From a virus, in IMG/VR virus record IMGVR_UViG_3300045912_000487, positions 1 to 39,934 of that record: a stretch of 39,934 nucleotides of DNA. One strand, 5' to 3'. Positions 34,580-39,934 of this stretch are shown here, piece by piece. The stretch's first letter is position 1, and every line of letters starts with the position of its first letter. The translations under genes were made by a program, and so were the position numbers. A model generated the notes under the pieces. That model had not been told where the DNA came from, did no database searches, and saw only the letters and a list, made by a program, of their open reading frames with translations.

Positions 34580-36397
34580 TTAGCCGACGGGGGTGGGCGG
34601 GCCGACGGGCTCCTCGGCGCCGGGCGGGGCGGTGCCGTTGCCCTCCGGGCCGATCGGGACGGGCGGGCCCTCCGGCACGGCTCCGGGCGACGCGCCCGGA
34701 ACGCCCGGGCCGGGCATTCCAGGCAACCCGCCCTGGCCGAGCCCCAGGTTCAGCACCTTGTCCGGGTCCTCTCCGTGGGCCTCGACCAGGCGCCGGGCCA
34801 GCTCGGGCACGTTCACGAGCGGCGCGAACGCTGGGTTCATGAGGTCCGCCAGGAGCACCCGGATCCTGTTGGCCTGCTCGGTCTGGCCGGGCGGGGCCAT
34901 GGCGCCGGCGTCGAGCTCCAGCTCGTACTGGAGCCCGGGGGCGTTCACCGAGGTGTCGATCCGGGCGAAGCCGCCGTCGGGATGCACGCGCAGGCCGCGC
35001 GCGTCGGGCGGGGCCTGGAAGTCCTGGTCGATCTCGGCCCACACCGGGCGGGTCGAGATGGCCCGGTCGAGCCAGTCGAAGTGCTGGGCGACCGTGCGCA
35101 TCCCGAGCTGGACGAGCTTCAGCTTGAGCCGGAAGCGGTAGTTGGCCTCCTCGCGAAGGGACGCGATCTCGGTCGCCGTCTGGGCTTGGGTGGCCGCGAT
35201 CCCCTGGACGATGTCGTTGACGCCTGCGATCTCCTGCGCCTCGCGGCGGTTGTGCTCCAGGATGCGCTCGACGTCGCCCGAGAGCTGGCCCGGCGGGAAC
35301 TGGACGATCACATCGGCCGGGTTGCCGTCGACCGGAAGCAGGCCGTTCGGCTGCGACCACGCTGCCTGGATCTCGGCGGCGTTGATCTTCCCGCGGTTGT
35401 ACGCCTTCGGGGCGTTGATGTTCCCCGTGGCCTGGTCGATCGCCTGGTTCTTGACCGTCGAGGACTCGTGCTGATGGTCGGCGATCATCTCGGCGTCCGA
35501 GATCCCGTAGGGCTGGAAGAGGTCGGGCGTGTTCTGGAGCACCGAGAAGGGGCGGAACGGGCGGCCCTCGGGGTCCTTGAAGAGCGGCTCGCGCTCGATC
35601 CGCACGGCGATCGGGGACTCGTCGCCCGCGATCACCGCCATCGAGCCGTCACGGTAGTGAGCCTCGACCAGCGCGACCGGGCCGTCCGAGTGGGGCCAGG
35701 ATGGAGTGCCGAGGCCGGCCGCATCGCGCCGGGCGGCGAAGGTGTCGTCCTGGCCCTCGCGGTACTGGGTCCCGTAGGCCACGCGCTCCAGGGCCTCGTG
35801 GTCGTACAGGGGCGTCGTGCGCTCCTTGTCGCGAGCCGCCAGGGCCTTGAGCGAGCGGGCCGTGTGCCAGGTCCGGTGGTAGAGGACCTCGGCCTCCCAC
35901 CAGCGCTGGGCATCGGGCGAGACGAACCAGTCGAACCAGTCGATCGCGATCATCCGCGGCCCGCCGAGCGAAGCGTCCCAGGGGGTCTTGACCGGCCCGT
36001 CGCCCAGGATGAGGAACTGCTTGAGCGAGAGAAGGAGCTCCTGCTCCATCCTCGCCATCTTCATCTGGTGGTTGATGCGGAGCTGCTTGGCGAGCTGGAA
36101 GCGCACGGACGCCGGGTTCTGGGCGACCGCGGTGATCGTGGGCGGGTTGACCCCGATCCGGGGCAGGATCGTCTCCACGATGAGGAACACGAGCGGGACC
36201 GTCAGGCGCGACCAGCCGAACGGGCCATTGGTGCGCTCGCCCCGGCCGCCCTCGTCCAGCTCCTTGCGCCAGCGCCGGTACAGCCGGTAGTCCTCCAGCT
36301 TGCGCTGCTCGATCTCGATGCGCGACTGACGGGCGGCGGAGAAGTCTTCGCGGCAGAGCTCGGCCACGGCCTTGTCGTCGAGACCGTCGAAGATCAC
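34580..36397 (-). CDS. Portal protein
   Basis: 605 residues. Typical features: N-terminal helix region (RKLEDYRLYRRWRKELDEGG), the VPLVFLIVETILPRI stretch, wing and stem segments with DWFDWFVSPDAQRWWEAEVL, the loop with SDAEMIADHQHESSTVKNQA, and the long helix EIAGVNDIVQGIAATQAQTA, then a Pro/Gly-rich C-terminal tail. Its length and order next to terminase, scaffold and capsid genes support a 12-subunit portal of the SU10/P22-like kind through which DNA is packaged. ATG 36397 overlaps a 51-residue gene (ATGA). Confidence 0.88.
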   Translation of the reverse strand: MIFDGLDDKAVAELCREDFSAARQSRIEIEQRKLEDYRLYRRWRKELDEGGRGERTNGPFGWSRLTVPLVFLIVETILPRIGVNPPTITAVAQNPASVRFQLAKQLRINHQMKMARMEQELLLSLKQFLILGDGPVKTPWDASLGGPRMIAIDWFDWFVSPDAQRWWEAEVLYHRTWHTARSLKALAARDKERTTPLYDHEALERVAYGTQYREGQDDTFAARRDAAGLGTPSWPHSDGPVALVEAHYRDGSMAVIAGDESPIAVRIEREPLFKDPEGRPFRPFSVLQNTPDLFQPYGISDAEMIADHQHESSTVKNQAIDQATGNINAPKAYNRGKINAAEIQAAWSQPNGLLPVDGNPADVIVQFPPGQLSGDVERILEHNRREAQEIAGVNDIVQGIAATQAQTATEIASLREEANYRFRLKLKLVQLGMRTVAQHFDWLDRAISTRPVWAEIDQDFQAPPDARGLRVHPDGGFARIDTSVNAPGLQYELELDAGAMAPPGQTEQANRIRVLLADLMNPAFAPLVNVPELARRLVEAHGEDPDKVLNLGLGQGGLPGMPGPGVPGASPGAVPEGPPVPIGPEGNGTAPPGAEEPVGPPTPVG

Positions 36398-36549
36398 CGG
36401 CCCCGCACCTTCCTGATCGCCGCCGCCGCAGCCGTCTGGGCCTGGGCCTTCGGCTGCGGGGCCGAGCCGTAGCGGTCCGTCCAGCGGCGCGCGATGTCCG
36501 GGCGCTTGGCCCAGAGCAGGCGCCTCTGTTTCGTGCTGACGAAAGGCAC
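36394..36549 (-). CDS. Small portal-adjacent protein (51 aa)
   Basis: GTG 36549 lies in a TAGTG overlap. The sequence VPFVSTKQRRLLWAKRPDIA then RRWTDRYG matches a short motif seen in many phage proteins near portals (F-V-S-x-x-Q-R-R ... A-x-x-P-x-x-A-x-x-W). The rest is an Ala/Gln/Lys tail. The family has no agreed function. It may be a small helix-turn-helix piece that binds the portal or DNA. Confidence 0.65.
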   Translation of the reverse strand: MPFVSTKQRRLLWAKRPDIARRWTDRYGSAPQPKAQAQTAAAAAIRKVRGR

Positions 36550-36992
36550 TAAACCGGCGCCCCCATCTCCTCCGGCGCGATCCCGGCGGGCGGCGGCTCT
36601 TCCTCGATCGGCAGGGTCGACACCGGTCCGTCGAGCGTCTCGGGCGGCGGGCCCTGCATCTGGGCCATGATCGCCGCGATCGCGTCGGGCACCTGGGCGA
36701 GTGCCGCCTGCTGCTCGGCGGTGAACCGCATCTTGGCCTGCATGAGGAGCTGGTCGAGCGCGGCCTGCTCCATCTCGGCCATCTGGGCGATCGCCTGCAT
36801 CGCCATCGCCGCCATCTGCGCGGGCTCCAGGGTCATGCCGAGCTGCGGCACGCCCATCTCGGGCCCGTCGAGCGTCTCGGGGCCCATCGGCTCCATCCCG
36901 CCCATCGCGGGGGGGGCGCCGGCCTGGACGTCCTCGAATCCCGGCTCGCCCGGGTAGGGCAGGCGATCGCCGGTGCGCGGGTCGACTGGCAT
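36549..36992 (-). CDS. Met/Gln/Pro-rich structural protein (147 aa)
   Basis: ATG 36992 (TGATG overlap). A Pro/Gly start (GDRLPYPGEPGFEDVQAGAP) with two copies of PETLDGP (40-45, 117-122) flanks a Met/Ala/Gln-rich helical centre (QMAAMAMQAIAQMAEMEQAA, LMQAKMRFTAEQQAALAQVP). Such Met-rich helices often mark phage head assembly proteins. No family was recognised. Confidence 0.65.
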   Translation of the reverse strand: MPVDPRTGDRLPYPGEPGFEDVQAGAPPAMGGMEPMGPETLDGPEMGVPQLGMTLEPAQMAAMAMQAIAQMAEMEQAALDQLLMQAKMRFTAEQQAALAQVPDAIAAIMAQMQGPPPETLDGPVSTLPIEEEPPPAGIAPEEMGAPV

Positions 36993-37369
36993 CACCGCAC
37001 CACCTTGACCACGACGTGGCCGGGCCCGGCGTGGTGCAGGACCTCGACCGTCTCGGCGTTCGCGTAGCCGCCGTCGACGATGGGGAAGGCGCGCGGCTCG
37101 TCGGTCCCGGCCTGCTCGCCCTCGGGGAGGTTGCCGAGCTGCTCCAGGAACGCCTGGGAGACGACCGGGAGCGCGGGCGCGTCCTCGGGCGCCACCGGCA
37201 CCCGCACGTGCAGCACCGCACCGCGCGCGACGCCGCCGCCGGGCAGCACCTCGGACCGGGCCGGCGAGCCTTCCGGTGCGTCCAGACCCTCGCGCGGGGC
37301 CTCCAGCTTGTCGAGCCGCTCGCGCAGCACCTTGACCTCGCGCTCCAGCTCGGCCTTCGTCTTGCCCAT
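36992..37369 (-). CDS. Coiled-coil structural protein (125 aa)
   Basis: ATG 37369. Residues 4-28 form a basic coiled coil (KAELEREVKVLRERLDKLEA). Beta-type C-terminal part: GVARGAVLHVRVPVAPEDAP, then AETVEVLHHAGPGHVVVKVV. It sits in the terminase-portal linker and probably helps head assembly. No family was recognised. Confidence 0.65.
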   Translation of the reverse strand: MGKTKAELEREVKVLRERLDKLEAPREGLDAPEGSPARSEVLPGGGVARGAVLHVRVPVAPEDAPALPVVSQAFLEQLGNLPEGEQAGTDEPRAFPIVDGGYANAETVEVLHHAGPGHVVVKVVR

Positions 37370-37372
37370 GCC

Positions 37373-37777
37373 TCAGCTCCTTTCGACGCGCACGAAGCGC
37401 AGCAGGCGCTCGCGCCGGTCCAGGCGGTACACGGCCCACTTGCCCCGGGCGGGCCGGCCGTCGGGTAGCAGCACCTTCGGCCCGCCGTCGTCGGGCACGC
37501 GGATCGGGATCTCGACCCCGGCCCCGCCCGATCCGCGCCGCAGCATCGCGGTCGGCACGCGGAACGTCCCGCCGTCGAGCGGCCCGCCGAGCAGCGGCAG
37601 GCGCTGCTGGTGGTTGACGTCCTCGGGCGACATGTTCTCCAGCCGCCGGCGACGCTCGATCTCGGCTTCCTCGTAGGCGGCCCGCTCGCCGACCGCCTCG
37701 GTGTGGAACGTCGGCCGCCGCCAGTACGGCAACCGCCGGTACATGCGGACGCTCGGGTCGTGGGGGCCGAGGGTCAC
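37373..37777 (-). CDS. Terminase-linker protein (134 aa)
   Basis: ATG 37777 lies two bases after the terminase stop. The protein starts with aromatic-basic residues (YRRLPYWRRPTFHTEAVGER), continues with a charged helix (AAYEEAEIERRRRLEN), then a beta part (LGGPLDGGTFRVPTAMLRRG, GKWAVYRLDRRERLLRFVRV). Positioned between large terminase and portal genes, it may aid packaging. No family was recognised. Confidence 0.65.
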   Translation of the reverse strand: MTLGPHDPSVRMYRRLPYWRRPTFHTEAVGERAAYEEAEIERRRRLENMSPEDVNHQQRLPLLGGPLDGGTFRVPTAMLRRGSGGAGVEIPIRVPDDGGPKVLLPDGRPARGKWAVYRLDRRERLLRFVRVERS

Positions 37778-37779
37778 GC

Positions 37780-39303
37780 TCAGTACCCCGTCACGCTCGA
37801 CACGCGCGGCCGGTACGGCTCGGGCTCACGCTCGGGAAGGCGCGGGGCCGTGTGCTCCGAGTGGGCCAGGACCGCCGCCGCGATGCACCAGGACATCACC
37901 CGGTCGTCGTTGGCCCCCTCGTCGGCCTGGTAGCGGCCGGAGCCCGTGGCCTCGTTGAGCACGACCCAGATGAAGCGATGCATCTCGGCGATCGCGGCGG
38001 CGTCGCGGATCCCGAGCGTGCGCTCGCGCAGGGCCCGCTGGAGCGAGGACACGGCGATCTTGCGGCTCGCGTCCGTCGTGCGCCAGCCGTAGCGCCGGGT
38101 CGGCGTGGAGCCTTCGGTCTCCAGCACCTCGGTCGCGTAGAGCCGCGGGTAGGACCAGTCCCGCAGGAGCGCCAACACAGCCTCGCCGTGGTTGTTGGCC
38201 TCGGGCACGAGGAGCGCCGGGCCCGCCGGCCCCCGCCAGAGCCACCCGGCCTTCACAATCTCCGAGGCGAGTCGCCCCGGCTCGACCTTCGCGTGGTAGG
38301 TGGCGACCTGGTCCCACGAGGCGAGGTCGACGACCTGGGCGGCCGAGTAGTCGGCGCCGTGCCCGCCCGAGGTGTCGGCGATGATCGCGTAGTCGCGGCC
38401 TGCCTGCGGCCACTCCCACACCCACCAGTCGCCCCCGGCCTCCTCGATCGCGTGCACGATCCCGTCGTCGCGACGGAGCATCCCCCGCCATGCGGCCGGC
38501 GTGCACGAGTGGGCCGCGTACCAGGCCAGGTCGCCCCTGTCGAAGGCGCAACGGCCGGTCGCCAAAAATGCCTCCTCGGGGCTCAGCGGGTACTCCTGCG
38601 GGCCCAGCTCGCCCAGGTTCGACCGCTCGCGGGCGATCCACGCCTCGTCCCGGCCGGGCCGCTCGTCGGCCCCGATGAACACGGGCGACCAGCCGTTGCC
38701 CGGAGCCTCGGACCACAGGCGCCAGAACTCCCCCCCGACCCCGTTCGCCGTCGAGACGAGTACGACCCGCCCGGCGTCGGCCGCCGTCGGCAGCACCGCG
38801 CCGAGCCGCTCGTCGGTGTGCTCCCAGTGCGCGCCCTCGTCGAGGATCAGCACGTGAGCCGTCTCCGAGCGGCCGCCCGAGGACGGCAGGGAGACGATCG
38901 CCGACGGGCCCTCGGGATGAGCGAACTCGATCCGCTCCGAGGTGCCCGACAGCGGGATCGCGGCCCGCAGCCACGACGGGAGCGAGCCGTAGAGGCGCCG
39001 GACCCGGCGTGTCACGACCTTCGCCTCGCGCTCCCCGATCGAGAGCACGAGCACGGTCTGGCCGGGGTGGACGAGCGCCCACCAGAGCGCCCAGAGCGCC
39101 AGCACCCAGGTCACGCCGAGCTGACGGGCCTTGAGGACGATCACCCGCGGCGATGAGGCGAGGGCGCCGAGGATCTGCCGCTGAAGGCCCCACAGCGTCC
39201 AGGGCTCCGGTCCGTCCGGGCCGTCGATCGTGAGGAGCCGCGAGAGCGCGGCCGGGCCGCCGAGCGCGAGCACGGTGGGCTCGTCGACGGCCGTCGGGCT
39301 CAC
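37780..39303 (-). CDS. terL: Terminase large subunit
   Basis: 507 residues. ATPase: Walker A-type KARQLGVT (58-65), Walker B VLILDEG (151-157) with catalytic E156, and coupling motif LVSTANG (182-188). Nuclease: RNase H-like D310 (IIADTSGGHG), E368 (VPEANNHG), and DD at 466-467 (ANDDRVMSW). It cuts concatemers and drives DNA into the head. It matches the Terminase_6-type family by motif spacing. ATG 39303 overlaps the small-subunit stop (ATGA). Confidence 0.93.
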   Translation of the reverse strand: MSPTAVDEPTVLALGGPAALSRLLTIDGPDGPEPWTLWGLQRQILGALASSPRVIVLKARQLGVTWVLALWALWWALVHPGQTVLVLSIGEREAKVVTRRVRRLYGSLPSWLRAAIPLSGTSERIEFAHPEGPSAIVSLPSSGGRSETAHVLILDEGAHWEHTDERLGAVLPTAADAGRVVLVSTANGVGGEFWRLWSEAPGNGWSPVFIGADERPGRDEAWIARERSNLGELGPQEYPLSPEEAFLATGRCAFDRGDLAWYAAHSCTPAAWRGMLRRDDGIVHAIEEAGGDWWVWEWPQAGRDYAIIADTSGGHGADYSAAQVVDLASWDQVATYHAKVEPGRLASEIVKAGWLWRGPAGPALLVPEANNHGEAVLALLRDWSYPRLYATEVLETEGSTPTRRYGWRTTDASRKIAVSSLQRALRERTLGIRDAAAIAEMHRFIWVVLNEATGSGRYQADEGANDDRVMSWCIAAAVLAHSEHTAPRLPEREPEPYRPRVSSVTGY

Positions 39304-39788
39304 GCCGGCGGCTCCTCGCGCAGGCCGGCCACGATCTCCTCGAGGCGGGACGCGAACTCGGGATCGGCCGCCACCCGGTCCCGGAGCGCCCGGGCAACTG
39401 GACTCGTGACCGAGATCCCGCCCGAGTGCTCGACCCGGTAGGAGTCGCGGAACTCGGGGCGGCGCTTCTTGAGCAGGAACATCAGCAGGATGTCCGACTT
39501 GTCGAGGGCACGGCGACGAGCCTCGTCCTCCAAGACGTCCGTACCGGCCTCGATCGCGTCGGCGACCTGGACCGCGAAGGCCTCGTCGGACTGGCGCCAG
39601 CGGAGCAGCGTCTGACGATGGATGCCGGCAGCCTTCGCGGCCTCGGCGATCGTCGCGCCCTCTGCGAGCGCGGCGAGGGCTCTGGCCTTTTCACGGGCCA
39701 CATCGGCTCCATCGCCTCGTCTCGCGCGTCCGGCCATGTCGCCCGCCAGCATGGCGCAGCTTGACGTTTTCGGCAAGCGGGGCGTCAC
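39300..39788 (-). CDS. terS: Terminase small subunit
   Basis: 162 residues from GTG 39788, which overlaps the upstream stop (GTGA) and has GGGGAGG just before it. ATG 39752 and ATG 39737 are later alternatives without good ribosome sites. The HTH (ALAALAEGATIAEAAKAAGI, HRQTLLRWRQ) recognises the packaging site, then a coiled, acidic helix (FAVQVADAIEAGTDVLEDEA) and a tail for large-subunit contact. The 20-bp repeat copy 3 (39759-39778) falls in codons 5-10 as LPKTSS if GTG 39788 is used. Confidence 0.85.
   Translation of the reverse strand: MTPRLPKTSSCAMLAGDMAGRARRGDGADVAREKARALAALAEGATIAEAAKAAGIHRQTLLRWRQSDEAFAVQVADAIEAGTDVLEDEARRRALDKSDILLMFLLKKRRPEFRDSYRVEHSGGISVTSPVARALRDRVAADPEFASRLEEIVAGLREEPPA
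39759..39778 (-). repeat. 20-bp repeat, copy 3 (small terminase start)
   Basis: Exact copy of GCTTGACGTTTTCGGCAAGC on the + strand, at the 5' end of the small terminase gene. It lies 6 bases upstream of ATG 39752 or 9 bases inside the frame from GTG 39788. Packaging-site (pac) or regulator roles are both conceivable here. Confidence 0.9.
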
Positions 39789-39916
39789 TCCACCTCCCCG
39801 AACTCCACGCACCACGCCGCCCGGGCCAGGCGGTTGCGCCAGGCGGCGGCGTGGGCCGTGAAGGCGCTCACACGTCCTCGTGGCGCCGCAGGGTCCCCGC
39901 CGCGGGTGCTGACCAT
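39785..39916 (-). CDS. Small protein before terminase (43 aa)
   Basis: ATG 39916 overlaps an upstream stop (TGATG) and has AGAGGAG at good spacing. The 43-residue product is basic and aromatic (VSAFTAHAAAWRNRLARAAW) and ends CVEFGEVE. Its stop overlaps the terminase start (GTGA). Function unknown. The upstream gene that ends at 39916-39918 is mostly outside the window. Confidence 0.6.
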   Translation of the reverse strand: MVSTRGGDPAAPRGRVSAFTAHAAAWRNRLARAAWCVEFGEVE

Positions 39917-39934
39917 CAGGCTGCTCCTCTCGTC

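Noticed and set aside
34775-36472. A 565-codon open frame on the + strand
   Set aside because: It is antisense to the portal gene. Its product is rich in Arg, Gly, Leu, Asp and Val with no domain, as expected of the opposite strand of GC-biased codons.
37852-39156. A 434-codon + strand frame
   Set aside because: It is antisense to the large terminase, whose Walker and nuclease motifs prove the minus-strand reading.
15123-39778. LPKTSS peptide of the 20-bp repeat as a sortase LPXTG signal
   Set aside because: The essential glycine after threonine is missing, no membrane helix and basic tail follow, and one copy lies in an 18-residue frame. A DNA-level signal is more likely.
1-39934. tRNA genes
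   Set aside because: No cloverleaf with a GTTCGA-type T-arm and matching acceptor stem was seen by eye. A covariance-model scan would be decisive.

Overview
The window is a large, gap-free part of a temperate, podovirus-like phage (or prophage) genome from a very G+C-rich bacterium. Codon third positions are almost all G or C, short mRNAs appear to be leaderless, and GTG or TTG starts are common. This fits an actinomycetal or similar high-GC host, but nothing seen fixes the host. Nearly all genes lie on the minus strand and are packed with stop/start overlaps (ATGA, GTGA, TGATG, TAGTG), so they are translationally coupled. No tRNA, rRNA, CRISPR array or insertion sequence was found. Both ends run into further phage genes: the primase is cut at base 1, and a gene stop lies at about 39916-39918.

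Right to left (39.9 -> 12.8 kb) is the late block. It holds the small and large terminase, linker genes, portal, small head proteins, scaffold, a DUF5309-type (SU10-like) major capsid protein, and an HNH endonuclease placed inside the head cluster. These are followed by duplicated small surface proteins, a repeat-rich fibre-like protein, a beta-helix tail spike, a protein built of three repeats, a tail adaptor (T7 gp11-like), an HEXXH putative metalloprotease, a nozzle-like protein, several ejection-type internal virion proteins (one of 905 residues with LPD38-like motifs), a transglycosylase/NlpC-P60 virion enzyme, an XhlA-like protein, an amidase endolysin and a holin. A strong hairpin at 12812-12841 closes the block. 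No tape-measure, tail-tube or sheath gene is visible, which argues for a short tail.

The 11.5-12.4 kb stretch is the genetic switch. A rightward gene encodes a repressor-like protein with two tandem XRE helix-turn-helix domains. A divergent leftward gene encodes a single-HTH (Cro-like) protein and is the first gene of the early operon. Between them lie two 19-bp direct repeats, one containing a perfect 14-bp palindrome, that overlap a leftward TTGACA-N17-TAGGTT promoter.

The early block (11.5 -> 0 kb) encodes a secreted Cys-rich protein, a Cas4/AddB-like Fe-S nuclease, a Sak4-like ATPase, an SSB-like protein, zinc-ribbon and homing-repeat proteins, an excisionase-like HTH protein, two HNH nucleases, RusA and a Toprim primase/helicase. 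A tyrosine integrase is inserted in the opposite orientation at 3973-5082, between the two HNH genes. A rightward two-gene unit (1494-2255) with a near-consensus sigma70 promoter faces the primase operon.

The most unusual signal is an exact 20-bp imperfect palindrome, GCTTGACGTTTTCGGCAAGC. It occurs three times, always in the same orientation: at the small terminase start, in the capsid leader, and in the linker of the lytic transglycosylase. Each copy reads in frame as LPKTSS on the minus strand.
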